A DNA stretch of 64,000 bases from Stromatinia cepivora (taxonomy: Eukaryota; Ascomycota; Leotiomycetes; Helotiales; Sclerotiniaceae), in the NCBI GenBank assembly GCA_014898415.1, contig RCTD01000001.1:496001-560000 (forward strand), read 5' to 3'. The notes beneath the pieces are model-generated. The model did no database searches. It was not told the DNA's origin and saw only the letters and a list, made by a program, of their open reading frames with translations. Position 1 is the first letter of the stretch, and each line of letters starts with the position of its first letter. Shown here piece after piece: positions 24,374 through 36,000 of the stretch. Both the position numbers and the translations under genes were made by a program.

Positions 24374-24752
24374 CTAGATATGCAACAAACCAGTGTACTG
24401 CGGCTTTAATCTCTAGTTCCCGCTATTTAGTTTGTGCTAAGTGTTTTGGTAAAGGTGTATTGCCAGATGTGGTTGACTATCTTTTATGCTCATTTCAATA
24501 CCGAATTTCGATTCATATCCACTGGACAGATAGATATCCTTCACTCGTCAAAACTAAGGTTAAGCCTTAAAACGGCACGTTGTGCAAGTGTCGCCCGGTA
24601 CTACGAACACACATACTATTATGTATCACTCCATCCATATACAAGCAAAGTCTTTCTTGGTGAATCCGAATCAGATCCAAGATCCAAAAAGCACAGAGTA
24701 ATCAATCATAGAGGTATACAAGAGAGAAGATACTAAAAAAACAAAATAAGGT
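24374..24752. other. spacer
   Basis: No supported gene; it ends with the tRNA terminator region. Confidence 0.35.
24735..24741 (-). terminator. RNA polymerase III terminator
   Basis: On the minus strand, just past the tRNA 3' end, the sequence has TTTT and then a run of seven T, the standard RNA polymerase III stop signal. Confidence 0.75.
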
Positions 24753-24851
24753 TTCCGGTACGGGGAATTGAACCCCGGTCTCCCGCGACTTGATTGAGGC
24801 GTGAATGCTTTCAATGAGAGGCGGAAATGCTAGCCACTACACCATGCCGGA
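24753..24851 (-). tRNA. tRNA-Glu(CTC) with a 27-nt intron
   Basis: Minus-strand cloverleaf: acceptor TCCGGCA, D-arm with TAGTGGCTA, anticodon stem TCCGC/GCGGG with loop CTCTCAC (anticodon CTC), T-arm CGGGG-TTCAATT-CCCCG, discriminator A at 24753. The intron is plus-strand 24788-24814, directly 3' of the base after the anticodon, the canonical position. Spliced length is 72 nt. Oddity: acceptor position 6 (C) faces an A at position 67 (3' arm TACCGGA where a G would pair), so one acceptor pair is missing. Confidence 0.9.
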
Positions 24852-25622
24852 TACTGTGTGTTATTTGATGTAGGAACCGCGTGGAATTGAGGATATGTAT
24901 CTAGTGTGTGACACTAGAAAATTTTGCGGGAAGAGATTCAAGCGAGAAAGAGGGGCTTCTCTCACCCCACTCCACACATACAGAATTTGTTCTACTGCTA
25001 GACGGGTTTGAGTCGATGAGAAATATAGGTTTGATTCTTTGATAAGTCGAATTGTAATTCTAGATTTTGTATTGTATCGGAGTTTGAAATTTATCGATAA
25101 ACAAGATTGCACTTCAACAACTCGAATTAAATATTATTGAAGCATGCATTGAGTCGAACCATATTCTCAACCATACTTTTGAGGTCTAATCTCAATAAAT
25201 TCATTGTGTAGACTTTGAATTCGTTCGGTTCGGATTCAAGATGAAGGATTTCTTCATTCATTCAAACTTAAATCTATCACAGTGAAATATTGTCTTAAAC
25301 TTCTAGAAAAACGTGGTATTTTGCTTTTAAACAGATCATGATAGTTCACCTCGTCAACTCCCCCATCCCTCCTCCTGTTTAATTTAATGCATGGGAGGGC
25401 AGAGACATGTATTCCCTGACTATTGTTCAATTTTCAAGTCGGAGGTCTCTTCCGTCGGTTGGTCAATATAAACACTACACCTAGAACCCGCAATATTTTC
25501 TATGCTTCATCCCAAGATACTTCAAATTACAGCAATTTACACTGTCCAACTCTGGACGTCATACAATAGACACCACATTACGCAAAACTCCCCCTTTTAT
25601 TCCAGCCATATCCCACGTAAAT
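24852..25622. other. intergenic spacer
   Basis: Upstream of the tRNA on its strand and upstream of the small plus-strand gene. A TATA-like TATAAA is at 25467-25472, 151 nt before the ATG at 25623. No gene seen. Confidence 0.4.
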
Positions 25623-25811
25623 ATGTCTCCTCCAAGTACCCAGTCAACCACCCAATACACTACTGAAGCCAGCAATCCTACCACTACCCAATCCGGAACT
25701 AATCAAGCGGCCACACAAACCACAAATACTGCAAATAAACGCAAATCCTCGAATCCAAGAGGACCAGCTCCTGATGCTTCATACCTCGAGGAGGTTGGGT
25801 GGGGAAATTGA
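25623..25811 (+). CDS. small Thr/Ser/Gln-rich protein, 62 aa
   Basis: Short frame beginning MSPPSTQSTTQYTTEASN, mostly Thr/Asn/Gln low complexity, ending in a more specific tail (KRKSSNPRGPAPDASYLEE then VGWGN). The distinct C-terminus and the TATAAA element upstream make it a plausible small gene. No family recognised. Confidence 0.45.
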   Translation: MSPPSTQSTTQYTTEASNPTTTQSGTNQAATQTTNTANKRKSSNPRGPAPDASYLEEVGWGN

Positions 25812-26234
25812 ATGATGAGTAATTTTTGTTGAGGAGAATTGTAGATAATGGTGATGAGATGGACAGAAGATAACAATAGGGATAAGATTGGTGGATAAGG
25901 GTAAAGGATATAACTTAGAGAAATGGAGATGAGATCGGACGAGAGAAGAAAGGAAAATATGAGGGAATGAGGCTTAGAAAATGATAGAAATACTATTCAT
26001 TGTACTCTTAGAATCATTTCTTGAAGCCTAAGATGTAGATTTGTATATCTCTTCCAAATCTTGTATCGTGTTGTATTCCGAAGTGTTAACATCGCACTTT
26101 AGATACTCCCAGTCAATTATTTGTGTATGGTTTAGTCTATTCGATTAACAGATGAAGCATCTATGTCACCTATTTAAATGCAAACTACTCACTCCATCGC
26201 ATCAATACTGTAGATCATTCATTCCGCACGTAAA
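25812..26234. other. intergenic spacer
   Basis: No gene seen; purine-rich 3' region of the small gene. Confidence 0.35.
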
Positions 26235-26441
26235 ATGATCAATAAAAAACAACGTAAGCCTTAATCTCCCTATACTTAATACTTAGACCTAGCTCAAATA
26301 TTTGCCCAGGAAGCAAATCGCAAACCCAAACCTGAGAAGCCCGGATCCAAAGTTCCAAACCAAGCAATTCAATCACCAAGAGAAAGATTTAGATGTATTT
26401 ATTCAACGGATGGCAGAATTCCAGAAGAATGTTTTTCGTAG
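26235..26441 (+). CDS. possible 55-aa protein with a very short intron
   Basis: ATG at 26235 starts MINKKQ and meets a good donor (GTAAGC) after 19 nt. Splicing to the AG ending at 26292 (39-nt intron) gives an open product of 55 aa that reads through EANRKPKPEKPGSKVPNQ and ends at 26441. The more usual acceptor at CCCAG would be out of frame. The intron is below the usual fungal minimum, so this is tentative. Confidence 0.2.
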
Positions 26442-27167
26442 GAGAAAAATGAAAAATCGGAGATAGCGTTCAAGAAGAAATTTGCGAGAGAGATAGAGAT
26501 ATCGGGGTTAGGGGTTGGAAAGATATGCTTGCGTATGATTGTGATGGAGGTAGGAAGAAGCGTTGGATTAATCAATGATATTTCTTTTTCTGCGTGGTGT
26601 TGGAGAGGTTTATGGGAGGTTGGGAAGGAGAGTAGAGCGTGTAGGGTGAAATAAAGACGAAAATGTGTGATTGATGAGGGTGAATTGTATCGGAGATGAG
26701 ATATGAAGGGAAGGAGGTAGAGATAATAGAAAATTGGGGAGAAAGCTTGGGGATGGAGAATGCTTTACAGGAAATCTTTTAGTATTGCGAGATTGACCAT
26801 TATCTAGATCAAGCGAAATGTTTTACATAGCTTTTCTGTAACTTTGTTGCAGGCAAAATGCCACTGCTGCATAGACCGACTGGGGCTTCCGTTTGAGCGA
26901 GTGTTTACTGTGAACTGGCTTTTGTGGGAGTACTTTCAGGAGACGCTAGGTTTTTCTGGCTGGACTTTGAAGTTAGTCTATGAGATACCAAACCTCCAAA
27001 TGAAGCGGGATCACTAAGTTTCTTGAATGATCTCTTCTTTAACTTTGTCTCTACCCATTCTATTTTCTCCACCTAAGTAACTTCTTATAACTAAACATGT
27101 GAAGAAACTCTCTACCTAAAAATATCTGTAGCACATCTATCAAACAGCACCCTCCCAAATCTCTCCT
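26442..27167. other. intergenic spacer
   Basis: No gene recognised. It precedes the 3' end of the broken P450 fusion gene. Confidence 0.35.
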
Positions 27168-30100
27168 CTATTCTCCCCTAGCTTTCTTTTCCTCCCAAAC
27201 TAACCTCTCCCTAGCAATCTCTCTCGCCACACTCCCCACCTCCTTCACGGACTTACCTCCACCACAAACATACACCCTCGCCCCTTCATCCCGCAATCTC
27301 AGAATATCCTTTCTATTACACATCATTCTCTCCTGTGCATATTTGAATATCTGACCGTTCTTCATTCACTCATTCCTCTCCCCCCTCATTTCCACCCGCC
27401 CCCTCGTTCGCACTCAACTCCGCATCCGCCTCCCTCAAAAAAGCACACCAAATATCCACTACACCCAATTCCCGCCATCTATCAAAATCCTCCCTGTAAA
27501 GCCCATCACAAGTCAAAGATCTACACCCAGCAAACAATATAGCAGGAGCAAGATGATGAGAAGGCGAGGTAACAGCCCGCATGGCTCGTTGTTCGATAAA
27601 GCCTTTAAAAGGGTGATACCAATATTGGCGTAGGAAATGAGAAGAGGGGTGCATTGGATGTGGAGGGGAGGTGGAAGAGTTTTTTATTTTCACTACTGGG
27701 TCGGATGGATATTTTATGAGATCGCTTGGGAGAAGGGAGGAGAGAGAGGTCCCGCTGATTGCGGAGTAGTGGCTGGTATTGGAGAGGAGGGGATGGAGAG
27801 GATGCTGTAGGTTATTGTGCAGGTTTTGGGGGAGGAGAGAGGAGATATGGAGGAGTAGCGGACGGGAAAGGGAGATAGAGAGGAGAGGGAGTCGCGGAAA
27901 GGGATTTTGATTGATAGATGTGCTTCTATGAGTGCGATGATACTGGAACTTTGGCAAGGCCGTGGCGTTTCGTAGGTTTCAAAATCGGTGGACATGGCTG
28001 TGAAGTGTTGTTTTGCGTTTTCGTCCGTGGTGAAATTTGCCATTATTTGGAGAATCTATATTTAGATTAATTAGGGATATATGAAAGACACTGAAGAAAA
28101 TACATACCTTCTTACCAACCGGCTCAAACAACTCCAAGTATCCCGCCAAAACATCTCCAATAGAAAGCGGAGTATCCAGCGGCAAAGCTTCTAATCTTTG
28201 TCCCCTAATAACAATCGTCGAATCCTAAGCTAGCCCAAATACCCTCATCACTCTCCTCACACTCTGATTCGAATTAACCGGAAGAATCGCAGGATAATCT
28301 CCACTTTCATATGTCATATCGTCCGGAAGTTCGATTTCTAGATGACGTTTTTCAGGTGTTCTGGATGCTGTTAATACTTTGGCTCTAACCAGAGCGCCAT
28401 CCTGAAAATCTTGTCGGAGACTTGTAACGTTCGGTTGAGTGGATATTTCGAGATGCATTCCTATGTCTTGGATTGCACTTTGGAATTTCGAACCACAACC
28501 AATTTTTGGCCAGAGAGTTGTGTTTAGCCAATCGTCTAAATTACCAGATAGGTCTCCTTTGGCTGCTCCTGTCAAACCTCTCGGTACAAGTTTTAAACTT
28601 CCAAATTCAGCCATGCAATTGTCTACTATTATTGGTATTTTCTGAAATGTAGCTCTCCAATCACCTATGACCCTAGGCTTTGAGATTTAGTCATAGGATC
28701 GTTAACTTACTATAACTACAACTACAACCAAAAACAGCAAATTCCGTTCCTGAAAGTGCATGTGGTTTGAGTTTTTTGAGCCAACTGACGAATCTTGCAG
28801 CGTTATCTGGTGGGTTACCTTCATATGAAGCTGTTATTATAACGATGGGTTGAGATATAGGAGTGCTTCAACTACAATATCCGTTCCAAGAACTTTAGCT
28901 TCCAAACCATGTGCTGCGGCAGTTGAAGCCATTCTTTGTGCAAAGCAAGACATGTTCCTGTCTTCGACCCATAGTGTATTGTCATAGGTTTAGAACCCAA
29001 CTTTAGCCCTGAAATATCTGGTACTTATGAAGAAAGTGCCATGAATGAGCCTGCAGACTTGAGATTTGATGATAGCGAGCCTCTTGGAAGATGCTCGAGA
29101 TCCATAGCTATCATTTCATGACGAAGCGTACTCGCATTACGAGATCCTTTAACTTAATAGTAAGGGTTTACTTAATACGTAATTTGTAATCCGGGTCATG
29201 GAGACGGAAATCAAAGTTTTGTAGGAGCATAGCCGTAACTATCAATGCTTCTTGCCATGCAAATGCACGACTAATACATGCTTTAACTCCACATCCAAAG
29301 GGCTATTCGAAATGTCAGATTTCTTGTAGGAGGGTATTCCAAAAACTTACTTCCCATGCCGCAGCTAGCAAATTTTTGAAATTTTCCTCCTATCATACGT
29401 TCTGGTTGGAATCCGTTTGCACCAGCTCCATAAACATGTGAATCTTGTTGCACAGCTCCAAGAAGGACCAAAATCTTGTTGGTTGGTTCGATTTTCACGA
29501 CAAAGTGTGGCTTTCTCCCCAGTAACACCTTTAACAAGCCGTTTGGCCAGGCCGGGCCAGTTGGTGTGAGTCGCAACGTCTCCCTCAGAACACCATTTAC
29601 ATATTCGAGCTTATTTAGATGTTCCACACGAAGTGACCCACTGTCAACCACTTGGTCTACTTCTTGCTGAGCTGCATTACATGCATCTGAATTTTTCATT
29701 AAAGAAAAACAAATGAGAGTAAGCCAGAGGTATTTTCGTATTCTTAAACAAAACTTTAGCCAGTAACTATGACTATGTCCAATTCTGTGTCATACCAACG
29801 ACCAAAAAAGTGATCATGTTAGCTATGATCAAATCATCTCTCATTTCATTTTTAGTCAGAGGATTCTTCCCACTAAATATTACATTCAAAAGATCCTCTT
29901 TATCCGTCGGGTTCTTTTTTCGATGTTGCACTCAACCTTGAGAAATCTTTAACATAAAATCTTGAACCTCGTTGTACTTGGCATTTTTCTTCCTCATTAA
30001 GCTGCTGGTCGTCTAGCTCTGTCACCGGATTCGGATAGAAATCTTAGCATTGCATCAACGAATGGATGCATTTTATTTGTATAAAAAGAATTGAGGCGGA

Positions 30101-30625
30101 AATGCATTGCAAGAAGCGCAATTGTATCTAGGGTTAGTCTAGGAAAATTCCGTCACAGTGATAGGCTCCGATGGACCTAATCTGGTCCATTTTAGGAGTA
30201 ATTGATTTCTAGTATCTTCCATTTATATTCTGTTTCAGTATGTATGTCATCATTCATGGGAGATCTAACAGAACCCACGATCAGACAGTCCCTCAATAGC
30301 CAATGGTCCAAATGTGGAAACAAGAATTCTATGTGCTCCCAATCTGGATCATCATTGAAACCGGAAAGAGACCAGATGGTCGTTCTCCTTTCTTCGAAAG
30401 TGCCATTGGCGGTGTCTTTTTGAATCCATTTTAATCATGAATCCCTTTCATTATCTCTGCAGAACTAACAACAGTTATTCTGTTTCCTCCTCTTGTCAAT
30501 TTGCAGACAGGGCCATATTCGACAGCCATGTGTTTGAGTGCTTGAAGGGGAGACTCCACACTCTAAAGATCTAACAAATTCTCCACGAGAGGTTTGGCTT
30601 TTGGCACAGGAATTGTTGTCGCCAT
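27168..30625 (-). pseudogene. CYP505-type P450:reductase fusion, pseudogene
   Basis: Self-sufficient fatty-acid hydroxylase fusions (P450foxy/P450BM3 type) join a heme domain to an FMN/FAD/NADPH reductase. All parts are present in order on the minus strand but in shifting frames. Near 30,625: MATTIPVPKAKPLVENLLDL then a stop, continuing MAVEYGPVCKLTRGGNRITV. Near 29,850: KKNPTDKEDLLNVIFSGKNP. Near 29,600: LRETLRLTPTGPAWP. Near 29,300: [20 protein letters not shown], the heme Cys motif. Near 28,980-28,720: flavodoxin-like YGSKTGTC and IVIITASYEGNPPDNAARF. Near 28,610-28,225: FAD-domain start (MTYESGDYPAILPVN). Near 27,600-27,170: NADPH end (APAILFAGCRSL, DEGARVYVCGG). Several stops and frameshifts interrupt every domain, and the segment around 27,700-28,200 is poorly conserved. 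No functional product is expected. Confidence 0.88.
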
Positions 30626-31662
30626 AATGAACAATCGATACAATTAATTCATAAGAAAAGTATTAACTTTCCGTTTGTCGAGACATACTGATAAAGTTTT
30701 ATATCAAAGGAAAATCTGCATTCTTCAGCTGTAAGCCACTAGGCCCGCTCGCAAACGGTCCCAAAACGGCGAATCATTGAAGCCTCACGAGAATCGTCAC
30801 AAACAACCGCTCACGAATAGCTCGTCGCCATGGATATTAATTGAAGTGGGGATTGCTTCTTTTGGGCATCCAGTGCGAGTGTAAATCCTCTGGATTATCT
30901 GAATAATGATTGGTCTTTTGTAATCTCCTTTGTGGATGTGGCTGAGCTCAAGTATATTGTACCTGCAAAGCTTCTTGTTGTTGTTCGCGATATCATTGTC
31001 AGTAGGGAGTCGATGTCTTGAAAATTGAAGGATGGATATCTATTCACGGAAGAAACCCATTCGTATCGAAATCCGTCCAACGAAGCATATGTTTATTAAG
31101 GCTTCCGTTGTCTGCGCGGCGTTGACAGTGCAGCATACTTCCCAACAATGATTTCCCTTGCATTTATGGAGGCCTGCTGAAAGACTTGTCGTCGCGACAG
31201 TGGTGTGGATAGGGAAATAATATCTTTGCCACACTAAGAAAAATACAAAAATTACTACGCTAGTAGTTTTGATGTTGAGGTTCTAGATGCACGGATTAGA
31301 ACCTACCAACATTTTGAATGTAGCAAGTTCCCAATCTTGGAATAGCATCATATGAATGGGATAAGTACGAAGATTTTTCTAAATATAACTTGTCGCTGGT
31401 GAAGTTTTTTTTCTTTTTTCGGTGTTCAAGAAAATAAATGGATTATGATGAATCAGCGCGAAACATTGAGTACCGGCGCTACTCCGCGTCAACTCCTAAG
31501 GCTGAGCTTTGTGTCCGCATATCTTGGCGGAGAATTAATTGACAGCAAAGAAAACAATCAAAAAGTTTCCACTCCTCGAATGAGTATATAAAGCAATGTG
31601 AAAACCAATTCCCAAGGTCCAAATCGTGGTCTCAAAATCAATAATATATTTAAATAATCAGA
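30626..31662. other. spacer with a possible second P450 remnant
   Basis: Mostly without a gene. On the minus strand around 31,080-30,895 a short frame contains LLTMISRTTTRSFAG, which resembles the conserved I-x-R-V-S-x-R-x-F-x-G stretch of ent-kaurene-oxidase-like fungal P450s. This is too short to name with confidence. A TATA box for the next gene is at 31585. Confidence 0.25.
31585..31593 (+). promoter_or_regulatory. TATA box
   Basis: TATATAAAG lies 70 nt upstream of the ATG at 31663, with the expected spacing for a fungal core promoter. Confidence 0.5.
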
Positions 31663-32224
31663 ATGTCATCTTCAGCACGTCGACCGCCGGCATTATCACA
31701 ATCCCCTCCACCAATTTTTCATGCTCCAATACTTCCTGAAGCTCCAAAGGAAAGCGCTGTAGTAAGGGTAAGCCACTCCCATCTGTTCTCAACATCTGTC
31801 ACCACAATTCTCATTAAATAAATAGCTTATAATTGCCCCTATTACCTTCGTCTCATTTATCATATCTCTCTTCCTCATCGATAGATGCAATAGTTCTCTT
31901 CGAATAAATCAACACTCTTCACCCCGCACATATCCTGATACTTTCTTCGGGCGCATCCAAGAATTTCTACACAGATTGGTTTTTAAACCACAACCATATG
32001 CATATATAAAATCGCCATATCGAGGGCAACATGCGGAAGGAGATAAGAAAAGGGAAGAAGAGCCATGGCATTGGCATACTAAACAGAAGAAAATGATGAA
32101 GATGGAGGTTTCGGATGCTTTTGAATTTAGACAATGGGTATTGGTTGGGATGGCAGTTATGGCAGCGGCAATAGGACTGCTGGTATTATATCTTGGGAAT
32201 TGGATAAGGCAGATGTGGATTTGA
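31663..32224 (+). CDS. two-TM membrane protein, unknown, 167 aa
   Basis: Exons 31663-31767 and 31826-32224 join in phase 0 across a 58-nt GT-AG intron. The N-terminus is Pro/Ser-rich (MSSSARRPPALSQSPPP). Exon 2 opens with a membrane segment (LIIAPITFVSFIISLFLID), followed by a basic and Pro-rich loop, then a second membrane segment near the C-terminus (WVLVGMAVMAAAIGLLVLYL) ending WIRQMWI. No family recognised. The match of frame, intron and TATA box makes it a real gene rather than a chance frame. Confidence 0.65.
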
Positions 32225-33003
32225 GATGATTTGATAGCTATCCTGCACATTGGAAGGGAAGATCTAGGAAGGAGTTTGGAATACAAAAGGGAAAGCCCCG
32301 GTTAAATACCATATATCAAAAGAAGGATCCGACAAATGATGTTAAAGGCTCGTAGCATGGTATACATAGCTAGCTATAAGTCGTTATTATCATCTCGAAA
32401 ACAAGAAGCTATAAGCTGTACTCCGCATATATTCATCAATTCATTCAGGTCGAGGACCAGGTAAATACCTGGTAACCTTACCATACACTCGGGCCATTCT
32501 AATCCTTGCCTTATCGGATGAAACCAAAAAGTACCTCCGCTCTCAAGGATAAGCTCGAAACTTTTTACCATATGAGAAATGAGAAAAAAAATATGAAGAA
32601 TATGTGAAGTGAAGTCGAAAATAAAAAGCAAATATAGAAAAAAAGAGTGAATAATCAAAAAAAGAAATATAAATGGGAAAAGAGATGGTGAGAGATGAAG
32701 CAATCAAAATCTTTCTTTGAGACAAATAACATCACCTCATTTCTTCAAAAGGACAACCTTAATAAGTTCTTCAAACATCAATGAGCTCCACCCAAACACG
32801 ATTTTCGATTCACGACTTTTAAAAGCTTCAACCTTCAACGCGTTTTGGCGCCATTTGCTTTTTAGGTTAACTTCAAGTGCTCCACTATTGAAAAAGCAAT
32901 TAGCTTCACCTAACCAATTGCGTTTCTCGATGCCGTTCTTTTTCAGCCTTGTCTGCATCCTCTCGCTGTTGCGCATAACTTCGAATTGATCGAAAAATTC
33001 ACG
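32225..33003. other. intergenic spacer
   Basis: No gene supported; AT-rich, with purine-rich runs near 32580-32660. Promoter of the Net1/Dnt1-like gene is expected here. Confidence 0.4.
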
Positions 33004-36000
33004 ATGAATTCATTAATGGAACCCCCCGCCTCACCAGGCTTCTCACTTAGAGTGAAGGTCTTTACACCAGATGCTGCCGAGGAAAATGATCGCCCAATTC
33101 GTTGCTTTCGAGTTATTACATCACCAAATATTACCATACGAGAATTTTGCACAGAAGCTTCAAGAGTTCACGAAATCAATTATGGCCAGTAAGTGTTTGC
33201 GCTTCTGCGAATATCAACAGGAAACTTTTGGCTTGAAGTTGAAATTCGCGGTTGCTGATTTTTACTACGTCTAGGCCACTTGCGATCAAAAAGTGTATGG
33301 ATGATGAATATTTGACGTCACCCAAAACGATATGCTAGGACCCCCTCTTTCCCAATATGTCTACTATTCGAATCATAAAAGCTCCCAATAAACCAAACAT
33401 CAGAGATTCTCTTCCACCAACTTCAGCCCTTCGATTCAATCCAATAAGTGTTCTTGGCCAAAAAAGAGATAGGTCACCTTTGAATGGAAACACAGAACCA
33501 TTTTGGAATCCACAAAAACGTCAGAGAACGGCGATAGATCCAGATCACCCAATTCCTTCTCGAGAGATAGAGTCATGGACTGGCGGAAGATTGGAAGGTA
33601 TCCCGGAGAAGCCAGAGACAATAATTCCAGATTCACAACAGAGTGCTATCTTAGGTCATGAGGATGAGGACAATGGTATTGTGCCAAATGTAAGAGAAGA
33701 TTCTCCCATGATCTCCGACACCCCACCCCTATCATCCCCATCGCCGGTGAAGCGAAGTCTCCCTCGCCAAAGCCATGCCATAACTAATTATGTCACAAAG
33801 TTATCTATCAGTAATTTAAATGTGCAACCTGATAAAGCTCCGAAAGAACTTGTCAGTCCGTTCCAAGAGCCTCCGCCACGAATTCAGGGTACACCAAAGA
33901 ATAGTGCAGGAGCGAAGAATGCAAGTTACCATATTCAGAGGGCTACTAACAGAGGTCGATCTATTTCGACGACTGCGACAAGTCCATTGACAGGCGAACC
34001 ACAACTTCCTCCTCACAGCCACTCAAATTCTACCAAGAAGCGGAAATCCTCAGAAACAATTCTGCCAGGCGCGAAATCAAATACTCCAAATAACCGATCA
34101 CCTCGGAACGAGAGTGATATTTATGACGACTTTGGTTCAGATACTGAGGAGCCAACAATTCGACAATCAAAACTCAAGTTCAAGAAAGATGCCCAAAAAG
34201 GATTATCTGGTGTTGAGACGTCAGCCAAGTCACCTTCAAATAACAATTCACATCCTTCCAAGACTTTCGAGTCGATTTCTACTTCCAACGAGCTCCCCTT
34301 AACGCCAAAGAGTAAAGTACGCGAGGAGGCATTGCGCAGAAGGAAAGAAAATGAAGAAGCAGCTAAGGAAGCGCGGGCTTCAGCTGCAAAAGCTGCTGAA
34401 GAACATCGACGTGAATCCGAAAGAGAGGCAGTAGCAGCAAAAGCAGAGCGGATGCGCAAGGAGAAGTCAGAGGAACGCAAGGCAGAAGAGGAACAGAAAC
34501 AAGCTGCGAGAAAGCGGAAGGAAGTAGCTGCCCTTGAAGTCCAGAAATTGAAGGATGAGAAAGAGAAATTGCGCAAACAAATTGAAGAAGACGACAAACT
34601 GGAGAAGAAGGCGTCAGAGGAGAGAGGGAAACAGGCTGAGGAGGAGTCTAGAAAGTCAGAGGCCCTTGAAAACTCTAAGGTAGCATCCAACACTCCACAA
34701 GGAAGCAGGAAAGGAACTCCCGTCAACAAACGAAGTACCCCTGTCGTTATACTTCCTCGCCAATCATCCACGCCTCATTATCCAAGAGGCAAGAAGTCAT
34801 CTCTAAAAACATCAAGTTCCTCCGAAAGCATAACAAGCTCTTCACCCGGTGACCCAGCCCCTAAGGATACCAGCCTAGAAGCTCAGATGCCATTGCCATC
34901 GAAGAGCCCTAGGCGAGTCTCCTTCGATCTTAATGAGACAACCACCCCCGCAAAACCACAGCCCAAGAAGGCAGCTTCAATTGATACACCAAATAAGAAC
35001 ACAACACCCAAGCTTGCTTCTAGTCAGATCCCAGCGCAAAGTCAGACACCCATTCCATTACCTAAAACTTTCAGGCGACCTGATCGCAGTGCGACTCCAG
35101 TCAGACAGCAACCATCAAAACCATCTGCTATGAGCCAGCCTCCATTGACAGCAGCTCGGACAGGTTCGACGTCGCGATCTGCAACACCTAAGCCTGTTCC
35201 TCTACCAGCACACAAGAAGATTTCGACTGAGCCAAAACCTTTACAGAGAAGCACTGTTACACCGGAAGCAAGGAAAGCAGCTACTTCTGCGCCCGGCCGA
35301 TCATTGCCGGTCAAAGGTATGTAAATAATGCACAGCAAATCACTACGATTGTTATCATGCCATTATTATCTCATTTCGGCTGCATTTAGTTAATCGGCGA
35401 GCAGTTGAAGTGTTGGTGAAAAGATTACGAACTGACTGTATACTTAGAAAAATCAAAGTCTCCAATAAAGCCTGCTGAAGTACCGCTTCCTCCAAGTTCC
35501 GACAGTTCCGACAGCTCCGACTCGGAAGTTTCTGATTCTGAAGAAATGGTCTCTATCAAGGAAGAGCCGAAAAGGTCTATTAGTCCTGAAACTCTACAAG
35601 TCGAAGAATCAAAGAACAGTGAAGACCAATCCGACGAGGATATCGAAATGGGCGAAAATCAGTCATCATCACGCGAGAGTCGATCCCCGGTTGTCTTTCA
35701 TTCCAACGCACCATCTGGTGATGAACGCAAATCCCGCGCCAATTTCAATCAAACCTCGGATTCAGTTTCTTCCTCATCCGAGGATGAATCTTCAGACGAA
35801 GAACAATCGGAAGAAGATGCAAACGAAAAGCAGAATGACCCTGAAGATAAAACAGAAATAAAAGAGACTCAAGAAAGTTCCGAAGATGAAGATGTCAGTG
35901 ATAATGATGACGAGGACGTGGAAATGCCAGACGCTCCACCGCAGCGGTCCAGTCCGGAATTGCCAAGCCATGCCCGGAGGAATATGGTTTCTCCTATAAA

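Noticed and set aside
27168..31240. A secondary-metabolite gene cluster around the P450, transporter and dehydrogenase genes
   Set aside because: The P450 and transporter are broken, no backbone enzyme (polyketide or peptide synthase, terpene cyclase) is present, and the genes are spread out.
33317..33338. A 22-nt GT..AG interval that would remove the TAG in the Net1/Dnt1-like gene
   Set aside because: Too short for splicing, and the joined product does not keep the conserved frame.
34121..34771. A 216-codon minus-strand Ser-rich frame
   Set aside because: Antisense shadow of the charged coiled-coil part of the Net1/Dnt1-like gene.
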